Of a stretch of 64,000 nucleotides of DNA, positions 1 through 8,830 are shown piece after piece (the first letter of the stretch is position 1; every line of letters starts with the position of its first letter). The stretch comes from Chryseosolibacter sp964493505 (GTDB taxonomy: Bacteria; Bacteroidota; Bacteroidia; Cytophagales; Cyclobacteriaceae). The notes beneath the pieces are model-generated. The model saw nothing but the letters and a program-made list of their open reading frames with translations, searched no databases and was not told where the DNA came from. The translations under genes were made by a program, and so were the position numbers. The stretch lies in the NCBI GenBank assembly GCA_964493505.1, contig CAZBNP010000008.1:1-64000 (forward strand). Reading direction: 5' to 3'.

Positions 1-34
1 GATTATGATTGGAATTCTATAGTTTTGAATGCTA

Positions 35-211
35 CTAACTAAGGGAAGCTTTCAACTGGTGACGAACCTTTTCCAGGAAGTGTCTTACCAGGGAAGACTT
101 GCCGATTCCAGCTTCACCCTGCACGAATACAGTATTTCCTTCACCGGCAACGGCCTTGTCGAAAGCTTTTTGGAGGTCCTCCAAAGAATGTTCACGCTCT
201 ACAAACTCCAT
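35..211 (-). pseudogene. N-terminal fragment of an AAA/STAND-type ATPase
   Basis: On the minus strand an ATG at 211 opens a 58-codon reading frame that stops at 35-37. It starts MEFVEREHSLEDLQ and contains a clean Walker A loop (GEAGIGKS, residues 32-39) followed by SLVRHFLEK. This is the usual opening of large signal-transduction ATPases that carry an AAA_16 domain and TPR repeats, which run to many hundreds of residues. Here the frame ends about 20 residues after the P-loop. The other two minus-strand frames also contain stops nearby, so a simple one-base frameshift does not restore it. No Walker B or sensor motif is present, so it cannot be a working ATPase. It is most likely the 5' remnant of a deleted gene. 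Confidence 0.6.
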
Positions 212-325
212 AATGGATAATTAGGGAAGAGGCTCATGCAAAATAGGGAATTTCCCCTACAAACCGGACGCTAAACTGTGCTTACTTGACGTCTTTCAAA
301 ATCGTATATCCAAAACCAACATGCC

Positions 326-694
326 ATGAAAACCTGCTTTCTCTCCTTCTGGATCGTTTGTATTCTCTTTACAGGCTGTGACAACAACCCCTCAGAAAAG
401 GCCGTCGCTGATGCGCCGCGTGCGGTCGTGAACGCTCCGAAAAACAAGTACCTCGACGTGCACGAGCTCGAGCCTGGCAATGTCACCTTTGACGATGTCA
501 TGGGCGCTCACCAGAAAGACCTGGCCACTCAGGATAAATACGGGGTGCGATTCTTAAAATTCTGGGTCGACGAGGCGCACGGAAAAGTGTATTGCCTGTC
601 GGAAGCAAATGACAGTACCGATGTCGTCAATACGCATCGGGAGGCACACGGCTTGCTTCCCTCCGTAGTTATGGAGGTAAAGGAAGGTGAATGA
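326..694 (+). CDS. DUF4242-type (SCO4226-like) lipoprotein
   Basis: This 122-residue protein begins with a lipoprotein signal peptide whose lipobox LFTGC puts the modified cysteine at residue 18. The mature part, from about residue 40, reads YLDVHELEPGNVTFDDVM, then WVDEAHGKVYCLSEA and a THREAHGLLP segment. These match the DUF4242 family, a small ferredoxin-like fold whose Streptomyces member SCO4226 binds nickel. Histidines in HELEPG, EAHGK, THREAHG are candidate metal ligands. The expected location is the periplasmic face of a membrane. It stands alone on the plus strand with no obvious operon partner. The family assignment is fairly safe, but metal specificity is an inference. Confidence 0.75.
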   Translation: MKTCFLSFWIVCILFTGCDNNPSEKAVADAPRAVVNAPKNKYLDVHELEPGNVTFDDVMGAHQKDLATQDKYGVRFLKFWVDEAHGKVYCLSEANDSTDVVNTHREAHGLLPSVVMEVKEGE

Positions 695-833
695 GCTGAG
701 CTATATCGACTCGCTAATCATGTTCCCTTCAGGTCTGACTCGACCAGCGTCCAACGCCGGGTTCGGTTTGTTCATTTGCGATTTGCTCCTAGGGTGAAGA
801 TCCGAACTGGTGATTATGCCCCCTGCACTTTTC

Positions 834-1463
834 TCATTGCTTTCCAAACAAAAAGCTGATTCGCAGGGTCAGGTGGCTTACATTGCCATGATCGGCATCG
901 TCCACTGGCTGGTTAGTCAACCCGCGTGTATAATTAAGGCTCGTCAAAACATTTTTGAACGCATAGCCTGCCATAGCATTAATCGCTATCGTCAGCCTCT
1001 TTTCCGGTGCACTTTCACTCCCAAGCTTAATATTGTCGTCTTCTATTAAATCTCCGTCTTCTGTTACTGTTCTTTTACCGGACAGGCCAATCATCAGCGA
1101 AGGCCCTGCTCCAACAAAAAAACCTTTTGTTTTCTTCGCGGTATAAACCACCTGGACGGGGAGCTCCAGGTAGTTTAAGGAAACCCTGGTTATATAAAAG
1201 GTTCCACCATCATCCAATTCCTCCCACCAGCGTTTGTTAACTACATTCAAAGCCGGCTGCAGGGATATATGATCGGTTAGCCAATATTTGTAGAACACCC
1301 CAAAGGTGTATCCCACGGCCCCACTCACTTTGACTAAACTATCATAGGGCATGAAGGCCTCATCCGGGGTAGCCGTTCCACCCGCCTGCAACCCAACCTG
1401 GGCATTTGCCGGGATTACCGACAGAAAATAAACCAGTGTTATTAAAGTTAGCAGGTTCTTCAT
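834..1463 (-). CDS. Outer-membrane beta-barrel protein, PorT-like family
   Basis: The 209-residue product has a Sec signal peptide ending PANAQ near residue 22. It then shows the alternating aromatic pattern of an eight-strand barrel of the PorT / OMP_b-brl_2 type, for example YTFGVFYKYWLTDHISLQP and YLELPVQVVYTAKK, with a terminal strand ending LRISFLFGKQ. Proteins of this size and pattern are common in Bacteroidota and are usually annotated only as outer membrane beta-barrel protein. The gene is transcribed towards the DUF4242 gene and is separated by about 120 bp from the hemerythrin gene that lies upstream on the same strand. No specific role can be read from the sequence. Confidence 0.75.
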   Translation of the reverse strand: MKNLLTLITLVYFLSVIPANAQVGLQAGGTATPDEAFMPYDSLVKVSGAVGYTFGVFYKYWLTDHISLQPALNVVNKRWWEELDDGGTFYITRVSLNYLELPVQVVYTAKKTKGFFVGAGPSLMIGLSGKRTVTEDGDLIEDDNIKLGSESAPEKRLTIAINAMAGYAFKNVLTSLNYTRGLTNQPVDDADHGNVSHLTLRISFLFGKQ

Positions 1464-1583
1464 AACAGACTATTTAAAGAGATTACTTAAGTGGTACCCG
1501 ATGTGAAAGATAACGAATTATAACGAAATGAGTATCACTTGCTGCGGAAGGTTGATAAGGTTAAAGGTCGTGGCCGGAACGCG

Positions 1584-2093
1584 CTAAGCCTTCAATATTT
1601 CATCGAAGTCAAATCCCGCTCTTCTTACGGAGCGTTTGGCGACATCAATCACGTATGCAGCCTCATTAAACGGATGAACAGGTACTGGCGTAACCTTTTT
1701 TAGTGCTTCTAAGATCTTCTCCGTTTCATTTTCTGTTAGCTTTTCACAAGCTTCATACATACCACCGGCTTGTTCTTCCAGGACATCGTGCTTCTCCAAT
1801 ATATAGTTGACAACCGGGAGCACCTCAGGGGTCGGAACACAGACCATTAAAGATGTCAACGCTCCGTGGTCTAATCGCAATTTTGCCTGCAAAGGCAGTG
1901 GCTTCCCACCATTGGCTTGTTGTGCTGCTACGAAGAGTATTTTCTCTTCCATCTTTATGTGTGTCAACAGCCCAATTCTGAATTGATGATACTTTTCTAA
2001 ATCGATATGGTCTTTATTCTCCGTCGCTTCCTCGAAGATTTTTTCAATACGTCTGTGGTCATTCGTGAAGAAATCGTATAATCTCTTGTTCAT
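1584..2093 (-). CDS. Hemerythrin HHE domain protein
   Basis: A 169-residue all-helical protein with the histidine/glutamate pattern of the hemerythrin cation-binding domain: DHRRIEKIF near residue 13, LTHIKMEEKILF near 44, LDHGALTSLM near 78 and EKHDVLEEQ near 100. These residues form a non-haem di-iron centre that binds oxygen, nitric oxide or related species. The protein has no signal peptide, so it is cytoplasmic. It is divergent from the DGC zinc-binding protein at 2393, with a 299-bp shared upstream region that contains a TGAT-N4-ATCA palindrome. That context fits a role in oxygen, nitric oxide or redox stress response, but the ligand is not known. Confidence 0.85.
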   Translation of the reverse strand: MNKRLYDFFTNDHRRIEKIFEEATENKDHIDLEKYHQFRIGLLTHIKMEEKILFVAAQQANGGKPLPLQAKLRLDHGALTSLMVCVPTPEVLPVVNYILEKHDVLEEQAGGMYEACEKLTENETEKILEALKKVTPVPVHPFNEAAYVIDVAKRSVRRAGFDFDEILKA

Positions 2094-2236
2094 GTCGGTG
2101 TTGTAAATCTAAGGTTTTCTATGGCAATCTCCAGTCGTTTTTGTAAAACATTTCGTGCCTTTCGGTCGACGGAAACGGCCTCATATCCAATTTGTTAACC
2201 AAGGAAAATCCGTCATCGCCCAGCGGCGTTCGCGGG

Positions 2237-2252
2237 TATGATCCAGATCATA
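2237..2252. promoter_or_regulatory. 16-bp palindrome of FNR-like type in a divergent promoter region
   Basis: The sequence TATGATCCAGATCATA is a perfect inverted repeat with 7-bp arms and a 2-bp centre. Its core TGAT-N4-ATCA matches the half-sites of the Crp/Fnr/Dnr regulator family. It lies between the divergent hemerythrin (start 2093) and DGC (start 2393) genes, about 140 bp from each start. A second 16-bp palindrome with the same TATGAT...ATCATA arms occurs at 46835-46850. Binding by an FNR-type protein is inferred from the motif. Confidence 0.5.
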
Positions 2253-2392
2253 AGAGCGGCGAAGAAGCTGTGCTATTATTGTTCAACTTTATTCCATTGG
2301 AACACGATACTGCGCCGCATGTCGAAGGGCGTGGGTTCTGAATAATACCAGCGATTAAAGGATAAGCGTTTTTCTCAGAACGATCTTATGAT

Positions 2393-2782
2393 ATGTTAGA
2401 TACAAAGAAAGGTAAGGCCTTTATTGTTTTTGCATGCGCGGGCTGCTCCCGTGCGGGGCAGGCTGCCTATAGTGTTGCCCTCGGGCTGGATAAACACGGG
2501 ACGGCCGAGATGTCCTGCCTGGCGGGAATAGCGTCGGGAAAGCCGTCTTTCTTCAGAAAAATCAAAGACAATAGAGTCATCACTATTGACGGGTGCACTA
2601 CCGAATGTTCGAAGGGAGTCTTCGACAACGCCGGCATCCGGGTCGATGTTCATATCAAATTGAAAGAATACGGAATTCGCAAGAATGGTCCCGTTAATGA
2701 TTATGATATTAAGCGGCTTGTGGAAGAGGTTGGAAAGGAAGCATCCTCACTTCATTCTAAAACCGGAGAGGATGTATGCTAA
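2393..2782 (+). CDS. DGC-domain putative zinc-binding protein
   Basis: The 129-residue protein carries the cysteine pattern of the DGC family (putative zinc-binding protein): FACAGCSRAGQ with Cys15 and Cys18, AEMSCLAGIAS, and the name-giving DGCTTECSKG. In members of this family these cysteines probably bind zinc or act in redox chemistry. No signal peptide is visible, so it should be cytoplasmic. It is divergent from the hemerythrin gene, and in other bacteria DGC genes often sit with nitric-oxide or anaerobiosis genes, which agrees with the FNR-like palindrome between the two. Biochemical function is not established for the family. Confidence 0.8.
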   Translation: MLDTKKGKAFIVFACAGCSRAGQAAYSVALGLDKHGTAEMSCLAGIASGKPSFFRKIKDNRVITIDGCTTECSKGVFDNAGIRVDVHIKLKEYGIRKNGPVNDYDIKRLVEEVGKEASSLHSKTGEDVC

Positions 2783-2862
2783 GCGTGAGCAATGAAGCTG
2801 ATCAGCTGTCAGAAGTACGTCTTTGATCTTCCTGCAATACCATGATGTCGGATCTCTTTGTT

Positions 2863-4590
2863 TCACGGTGTAAAACAAAAAGAGTTCGCCAGGTAAACCA
2901 ATGTGTTTGGCGAGCTCTCGTCGATTTTTAGTGTCAGATCCTTTCTTTTATCCTTGTCAATTCGCGAGTATTTCAATTCGGAGTCAGCATATCTCCACGC
3001 AGTGTCAAATTGCTTTTTAATGTCTTCAGCTTCTTCTGTTCTATTTTGCTCCTTCAGGCTTTCATAAAGCCCGTTAAGTGCAAAACCGTTTTTTGGCCAA
3101 TAGGTTAAATCTTCTGCGTAGACCTTTTCAGCACCGGCATAGTCCTTGTAATTCATAAGGACATCGCCTAAAAGGTGCCTTACTGAGAAAAACCAATCAG
3201 GGGGTTCATTATAGTTTAAGCCGTCTTCAAGTTGAATAGCCTGCTCCAAAAGTTGAATGGCCGATATATAGTCACCTTGCTTAGTAAGCAATTCGGCCTC
3301 TAAAACGTTCGATGCAATTTTGCAAACCTGTTCCGCCGGATTAATTGACCAGATGATAACTCTCTTCACGTCCTCGGATTCGCCTAATTTATTCAAAGAG
3401 TCCAATTCAGTCCGCGCTTCAATTGGTTTATTCAAATTAGCATAAGCCATTCCTCTTGCGTAGTGCCAAATGGCTTTGGGATACGCCAGGTCGTCATCGG
3501 GTTTTGGACTGACAAGGATTTTTTCCCACTGTTCAAATTTTACGAGGACGTGCATCGGGATGGTCGCGTAATGCAAAACCGTTTCATAACCCGCTTCGCG
3601 AAAATACTTTTTGTCCAGAACGCTTACTGTTTTGTAGGCCGCTTCAATCGACTTTGAACCCCTCCCTTCAAATGTGGCTGTCGCGGCCAGAAAATGATAG
3701 TTGTGCGGATAGTAGTATTGAGGATACACTCCTTGCGCCTGGCACTCCGCAATATAGATGCTGTCCGCGATCACTGCTTGCTCATTGGCAATGGAGCCTT
3801 CGTGGTAGTCTCCCGTATTTATATAGATATGTGACGGCATGTGAACCAGGTGGCCTGACGATGGAACCAGGGTTTTTAGTCGTTCGGCACTGGCCAAAGC
3901 CTTTTCAACATCGGGCGCTGCTTCCGTTGCATGTAAATAGAGGTGATTGGCCAGGGGGTTTTTTGGGTTGATTGAAATGGCTCTCTCCAGCACGTCATGT
4001 AGTTCCGGAGTCCAGGGCCGTGGTTCGCCTCCTTTTCTTGAATAGAAATCCCATGCATGTAAATTCATTATGGATTCGGCATAAAGCGTGGCGACGAAAT
4101 CATTCTCCGGAAATTCGGCATAGGCAGCTTTCAGAGAAGCAGAATACCCTTCGTCGTTCGTTGTCAATGAGTCGGCCGGGAATTTAATCTGGATAGCCTT
4201 GATGACGGCCATTTCCCAGGGGGTAGAATTGCTGCCGAACCTTACAGCATTTTCAACTGCATTTTTTATGTCATGGATGGCGCCCATATTTTCGCCTCCG
4301 GAATTGTAGTTGGGGCCAAGTACATAGGCAATGCCCCAATAGCCCATGGCAAATGTGGGGTCCTGGCGTATTGATTCGCGGAATGATCGTTCGGCTTCGG
4401 CATGATTGAAACCGTTGGCCATTATTATTCCCTGGTTGAAAAAAAGCCGGGCATATTCAGCACTGGTTGTTACGTTAACCTGGTAGTCACCAATGTTTTT
4501 AAGAATTGGGGCCTCAAACGCTGGCTTCTTGTCTGAACACTTTGTCAAAGCAAGGGTAAATAATAGAAGAAAGAGAGGAGATCGCTTCAT
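2863..4590 (-). CDS. Large TPR-repeat lipoprotein
   Basis: This 575-residue protein has a lipobox (LTKC, cysteine 18) and is predicted to be anchored to a membrane on the periplasmic side. From about residue 50 it has helical repeats typical of TPR proteins: LFFNQGIIMANGFNHAEAER near 50, FRESIRQDPTFAMGYWGIAY near 70, repeats near 200-230 (INPKNPLANHLYLHATEA), and more at 440-540 (LLGDVLMNYKDYAGAEKVY). Histidine-rich stretches such as HMPSHIYINTGDYHEG occur in the middle. It matches the large family of uncharacterised Bacteroidota TPR proteins that begin with this YARLFFNQG segment. It is divergent from the DUF6807 gene. A scaffold or sensing role is possible but cannot be shown. Confidence 0.75.
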   Translation of the reverse strand: MKRSPLFLLLFTLALTKCSDKKPAFEAPILKNIGDYQVNVTTSAEYARLFFNQGIIMANGFNHAEAERSFRESIRQDPTFAMGYWGIAYVLGPNYNSGGENMGAIHDIKNAVENAVRFGSNSTPWEMAVIKAIQIKFPADSLTTNDEGYSASLKAAYAEFPENDFVATLYAESIMNLHAWDFYSRKGGEPRPWTPELHDVLERAISINPKNPLANHLYLHATEAAPDVEKALASAERLKTLVPSSGHLVHMPSHIYINTGDYHEGSIANEQAVIADSIYIAECQAQGVYPQYYYPHNYHFLAATATFEGRGSKSIEAAYKTVSVLDKKYFREAGYETVLHYATIPMHVLVKFEQWEKILVSPKPDDDLAYPKAIWHYARGMAYANLNKPIEARTELDSLNKLGESEDVKRVIIWSINPAEQVCKIASNVLEAELLTKQGDYISAIQLLEQAIQLEDGLNYNEPPDWFFSVRHLLGDVLMNYKDYAGAEKVYAEDLTYWPKNGFALNGLYESLKEQNRTEEAEDIKKQFDTAWRYADSELKYSRIDKDKRKDLTLKIDESSPNTLVYLANSFCFTP

Positions 4591-4760
4591 ATTAGTAGGG
4601 GCTGGATGTTAGGGTACTCATTGGGAAATTGGCTGTTAAGTAACTCAATATAAGTACTATCCGTTGATTTTACAAGGCAGGAATAGCCTGGGATCGCTCT
4701 GTCCGGTTGTATGACTGCCCATAGTTTTCGATATTGTGGTTGCCACTTTAACCAATCTTG

Positions 4761-6002
4761 ATGAGAGGTCTGTTTACGTGCTTATTGATCCTATCGGTAC
4801 TCAATTCGGAAGCTCAGGAATTGAAGTTCAAACTTCTTGCGGGCGATTTTGATCGCAGAGACTGTCCGGTAGTGGTGGATATTTCCTGGGCGGGACTGGA
4901 GCTAAACAGTTACCATTACCAACTATATCAAGTTGAAAAGAACAGGGAGGTCGCCGTCGCGAGCCAGATTGATCGTGGAATGAATGGACGACTGTCCTTT
5001 ATACAAAGGGGTGAGCTAAAGAAGGGCCAGAGCAGGACGTATGTGCTCAAACGGACACAAGACACGGGGATCTCTTCCGCGATTACGCTAAAGAAAAATG
5101 ACAAGGGACTCAGGCTTATCGCCAATGAAAGGCCGATCCTGAATTACCAATTCAATGTGGCTTTTCCACCGGAGGGTGTTGATTCCGTCTTTAGACGGTC
5201 GGGTTTCATTCACCCGTTGTGGTCGCCGGGTGGAGAAGTACTTACCCGGATCCAGGCTCCCGACCACTGGCACCATTACGGTATCTGGGGGCCGTGGACG
5301 ATGACCTATATCAACGGACGGAAGGTCGACTTTTGGAATTTGGCTGCTGGTGAAGGAACGGTACGGTTTGCGAATTTCCTGTCTGAAGTTCAGGGGCCGG
5401 TGTTCACCGGGTTCAGTGTCTTGCAGCAACATATAGACTTCGGCGCAAGGGGTGCTGACCGTGTCGCTATAAATGAAATCCTGGAGGTGGACGCCTGGAA
5501 CATTGAGGCGGAAGCCGGGGTCTGGATGGTCGACTACACCAGCACCCTGAACTCTCCATTGGATTCGGGCATTTTGCTGGCAGCCTACCGATACGGGGGT
5601 GGTATTGCATTCCGTGCTACCGAAAGATGGACTAAAGATAATAGCGCTGTATTGACCTCCGAAGGTAAAGACCGCCTGCATGCCGATGGTACTACTGCGC
5701 GTTGGTGTATCGTGGAAGGGGAATCAGCGCAGGGCCGGAGCGGGGTTTTATTCTTGAGCCATCCTTCAAACCGGAAATTCCCTGAGCCGATGCGCGTTTG
5801 GCCGGTCGACGCCAATAGCGGTCGCGGTGATGTTTACTTTGAATTTTGCCCCATCCGGCATGAGGCCTGGGAACTGGAAAACGGAAAGAATTATTCGCAA
5901 AAGTATCGTATGGTCGTCTTTGACGGAAAGATTTCCTCCGAAGAAGCGGAACAATACTGGCAGGCTTTTGCGTTTCCTCCAACAGTGCATTTTACCAAAT
6001 AG
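4761..6002 (+). CDS. DUF6807 (PmoA-like) secreted protein
   Basis: I chose ATG 4761 over the TTG just before it, because it gives a clean signal peptide (MRGLFTCLLILSVLNSEAQ) and a 413-residue product. The core contains the family signatures: HPLWSPGGEVLTR and APDHWHHYGIWGPW near residues 153-182, VDFWNL near 192, and CPIRHEAWELENGK near the C-terminus. The family is sometimes labelled methane oxygenase PmoA, which is misleading. It is a secreted, probably beta-sandwich protein found in sugar catabolic loci of Bacteroidota and Planctomycetes. The histidine cluster could bind metal or sugar. It lies near the carbohydrate locus starting at 8831 but is separated from it by proBA, so a functional link is only suggestive. 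Confidence 0.75.
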   Translation: MRGLFTCLLILSVLNSEAQELKFKLLAGDFDRRDCPVVVDISWAGLELNSYHYQLYQVEKNREVAVASQIDRGMNGRLSFIQRGELKKGQSRTYVLKRTQDTGISSAITLKKNDKGLRLIANERPILNYQFNVAFPPEGVDSVFRRSGFIHPLWSPGGEVLTRIQAPDHWHHYGIWGPWTMTYINGRKVDFWNLAAGEGTVRFANFLSEVQGPVFTGFSVLQQHIDFGARGADRVAINEILEVDAWNIEAEAGVWMVDYTSTLNSPLDSGILLAAYRYGGGIAFRATERWTKDNSAVLTSEGKDRLHADGTTARWCIVEGESAQGRSGVLFLSHPSNRKFPEPMRVWPVDANSGRGDVYFEFCPIRHEAWELENGKNYSQKYRMVVFDGKISSEEAEQYWQAFAFPPTVHFTK

Positions 6003-6100
6003 CACTTCCGGGAATTTTCACCTTTCAAGAAGCTGAACTGTTGCTGATCGCACGGGAAAGCATTAACATTGGGGCCTTTGTTGCAAAGATATATGATGAG

Positions 6101-7168
6101 ATGAAATCCGTGATAACTATCAAGGTTGGATCCAACGTTATCACTAATGCCCGGGGTTTCCCCGATGGCGAAGTTATCGCTGATATTTCAGAACAGATCA
6201 GGGAGCTGTGGCGGCGTGGACACAGGGTAATTTTGGTGAGCTCCGGCGCCGTAGCCGCGGGGCGTAGTGTTTATCAGTTCCCTCAGAAGACAGATACGGT
6301 GGTTCAGCGGCAGGTGCTTGCCTCCCTCGGGCAGGTTAAGTTGATATCGCTTTATGACCGGGCTTTCGAAAAACAGGGTATGCGCTGTGCGCAGGTGCTG
6401 GTAACAAAGGAGGACTTCAAGAGTCGACATCACTATCTCAATATGCGGAATTGTATTTCCGCACTGCTGAGTCATGACATTGTTCCGATCCTTAACGAGA
6501 ATGACGTGGTGTCGGTCACCGAGCTGATGTTCACAGACAACGACGAACTGGCCGGACTGGTCAGTGCGATGATGAACACCGACTTGCTTGTTCTCCTTAC
6601 AAACGTCGATGGAGTATTTGACAGCGATCCTTCCCAACCCGGTGCGAAGGTGATCAATGAGTACGACCCGAAACTCATCCGGTTTGACGAGATTGCTACG
6701 GGAAGGAGATCGGACTTCGGAAGGGGCGGTATTTTGACGAAATGCGAGACCTCGGTGAAGATCGCAGGAATCGGTATACCGGTACACATCGCGAACGGAA
6801 GGGAGAAAAATGTTGTTCTTCGCATACTTGACCGGGAGCCGATAGGCACGCGCTTTCCGGCAAAACGACTTGCTTCAAGCTTTAAGAAATACATGGCACA
6901 TGCCTATGAGGAAGCGAAGGGGAGTGTCACAGTGAACGAAGGAGCGAAGGAGGCGCTGCTTTCAGAAAAGGCGCACAGCCTGCTTCCCGTGGGAATTGTC
7001 CGGGTGAACGGAAAATTCGGCAAAGGCGATCTTATTAAGATCGTAGATGAAAAGCAGCGGGAAATTGGTCTGGGCCTCGCGCGCTATGGCTATAAAAAGG
7101 CTAAAGAAGCGGTGGGCCAGAAGAATCATAAACCATTAATTCACTACGACCATCTTTATCTCCATTAG
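6101..7168 (+). CDS. proB: Glutamate 5-kinase
   Basis: This enzyme phosphorylates L-glutamate with ATP as the first step of proline synthesis in the cytoplasm. ATG 6101 gives MKSVITIKVGSNVITN, the expected start of the amino-acid kinase fold; the in-frame TTG at 6041 would add 20 unrelated residues. Recognisable parts are VILVSSGAVAAGR near 45, LNENDVVSVTELMFTDND near 130-147, GGILTKCETSVKIA near 207, and a C-terminal PUA domain from about 270 (GIVRVNGKFGKGDLIKI). Length 355 fits the two-domain bacterial form. It is followed after four bases by proA, forming an operon. Confidence 0.95.
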   Translation: MKSVITIKVGSNVITNARGFPDGEVIADISEQIRELWRRGHRVILVSSGAVAAGRSVYQFPQKTDTVVQRQVLASLGQVKLISLYDRAFEKQGMRCAQVLVTKEDFKSRHHYLNMRNCISALLSHDIVPILNENDVVSVTELMFTDNDELAGLVSAMMNTDLLVLLTNVDGVFDSDPSQPGAKVINEYDPKLIRFDEIATGRRSDFGRGGILTKCETSVKIAGIGIPVHIANGREKNVVLRILDREPIGTRFPAKRLASSFKKYMAHAYEEAKGSVTVNEGAKEALLSEKAHSLLPVGIVRVNGKFGKGDLIKIVDEKQREIGLGLARYGYKKAKEAVGQKNHKPLIHYDHLYLH

Positions 7169-7172
7169 AACG

Positions 7173-8426
7173 ATGAACGTACTTGAAAATACATTCCGAT
7201 CGGTCCAGGCAGCGAGCAGAAAGCTTTCTCTCGTGCCGGAGAAATTGAAAAATGACGCTCTTCTCATGATAGCGGATGCGGCAGTAGAGGATACGGCGGC
7301 GATCCTGGAGGCAAACCGGAAGGATCTTGAACGTATGCCGCCTACGGATCCTCGATATGATCGTCTTAAACTAACGGAGCAACGTATTCGCGATATCGCT
7401 GCTGATATACGAAGCGTTGCCGCCCTCCCTTCTCCTCTCGGTATCGTTCTGGAAGAACGCCAGTTGCCGAGCGGCCTGGATCTGCGCAAAACAACGGTAC
7501 CGCTCGGTGTGGTTGGAGTGATCTACGAGGCCCGGCCGAATGTGACCTTCGATGTCTTTTCTCTATGCCTGAAATCTGGCAATGCCTGTATCCTGAAGGG
7601 CGGTAGCGATGCGGAATTCTCCAACCGCCATATTCATGCGCTTATTCAGCGGGTTCTTGAAAAGACGGGTCTGGATAAGGACATTGTGGCGCTACTCCCG
7701 ACTGATCGCCAGGCTACGACGGAACTCTTGAAGGCTGTGGGATTCGTCGATATTCTGATTCCGCGTGGTGGCCAGAATCTTATTGACTTCGTCCGTGATA
7801 ACGCCAAAGTACCGGTGATCGAAACCGGTGCAGGTATTGTGCACACGTATTTTGATAAGACAGGTGAAGTTTCCAAAGGCGCGGATATTGTATTCAATGC
7901 CAAGACCCGGAGGGTGAGCGTTTGCAATGCCCTCGACTGTCTGATCATTCACAAAGATCGGCTTGATGATCTTCCGGCACTCGTTAGCCGGCTTGCCGAA
8001 AAAAATGTAGCGTTATATGCAGACGAGCGCAGCCTTGCACCACTGCAGTCGGTCTACCCCGCCAGCTTGCTTCATGCTGCTGCGCCTGAGCACTACGGAA
8101 CCGAGTTCCTCGATTACAAGATGAGTATACGCACTGTCGATACGCTGAAGGAAGCGCTTGACCATATCCATCAGCATAGCTCGAAGCACAGCGAGGCTAT
8201 TGTGGCGGAGGATGAAAATACGATCGGTGAATTCCTGATGAGCGTTGATGCTGCGGTTACCTATGCGAACGCGTCGACGGCGTTTACGGACGGTGCGCAG
8301 TTCGGACTCGGTGCGGAGATCGGTATCAGTACACAAAAGCTTCATGCGCGCGGGCCGATGGCACTTCGCGAACTGACAACCTACAAATGGATAGTCAGGG
8401 GGAATGGTACCGTACGCGTGCCCTGA
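7173..8426 (+). CDS. proA: Gamma-glutamyl phosphate reductase
   Basis: The 417-residue protein reduces glutamyl-5-phosphate to glutamate-5-semialdehyde with NADPH, the second step of proline synthesis. It has the family landmarks: PLGVVGVIYEARPNVTFD near residue 110, KSGNACILKGGSDA near 132, IPRGGQNLIDFV near 193, and the catalytic cysteine in RRVSVCNALDCL near 250. The C-terminal RGPMALRELTTYKW motif is also typical. It starts four bases after the proB stop, so the two are probably translated from one message and the labile intermediate can be passed between them. Length is normal for the family. Confidence 0.95.
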   Translation: MNVLENTFRSVQAASRKLSLVPEKLKNDALLMIADAAVEDTAAILEANRKDLERMPPTDPRYDRLKLTEQRIRDIAADIRSVAALPSPLGIVLEERQLPSGLDLRKTTVPLGVVGVIYEARPNVTFDVFSLCLKSGNACILKGGSDAEFSNRHIHALIQRVLEKTGLDKDIVALLPTDRQATTELLKAVGFVDILIPRGGQNLIDFVRDNAKVPVIETGAGIVHTYFDKTGEVSKGADIVFNAKTRRVSVCNALDCLIIHKDRLDDLPALVSRLAEKNVALYADERSLAPLQSVYPASLLHAAAPEHYGTEFLDYKMSIRTVDTLKEALDHIHQHSSKHSEAIVAEDENTIGEFLMSVDAAVTYANASTAFTDGAQFGLGAEIGISTQKLHARGPMALRELTTYKWIVRGNGTVRVP

Positions 8427-8830
8427 TTGTATGAAAAATATAGCGCTATCCTCTATTGATGGTTTTTGGAGGCCCTTCTATTGCGCAGCGGCCTGAAGAC
8501 CTACGGAGTGCATGGATTGTTGTTGTATGACTGGAAACAATACCTCGACCATGCTGACGAGTTCTATACACGGTAATAAACACACCAACCCCGTCCCGCT
8601 TACTTTCCCGTTTCTTTCCAATAGGTGATTTGAGGCGGGACAAATCTCTGGTCGGGATTCGCCTGTAAGAAGACGCGACCGTCCCGGACAATATCAGATA
8701 GTCTTTTTGCAAAATTGGATAGATAACAGAGGCATCCAAATGATACCTTTGAAAAGGGATTTCTACGGCATCGTCTGGAGGAGTGTCGCGGATTGATATG
8801 TGGTTAAAAGGAAACTAAACTTGCTATCGA
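8427..8830. other. 404-bp intergenic region between proA and the carbohydrate locus
   Basis: No complete gene is visible. On the plus strand a short open stretch from about 8462 to 8576 reads in protein-like codons (SGLKTYGVHGLLLYDWKQYL and on to a stop at 8574-8576). It has no start codon and an in-frame stop just upstream, so it could be the C-terminal remnant of a lost gene or chance. A TACCTTTG element at 8744-8751 lies 80 bp before the RraA-like gene and is listed separately. Confidence 0.4.
8744..8751 (+). promoter_or_regulatory. Candidate -7 promoter element for the RraA-like gene
   Basis: TACCTTTG is an exact match to the Bacteroidota -7 consensus TAnnTTTG and lies 80 bp upstream of the start at 8831. 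The -33 TTTG element is not present at the usual 19-bp spacing, so the call is tentative. Confidence 0.35.

Noticed and set aside
29..220. Plus-strand 63-codon frame at the window start
   Set aside because: It is the antisense shadow of the minus-strand ATPase fragment, which has a clear Walker A motif; the plus frame has no protein features.
8446..8739. 97-codon minus-strand frame after proA
   Set aside because: Basic, low-quality composition with no family pattern; the few protein-like codons in this gap are on the plus strand.
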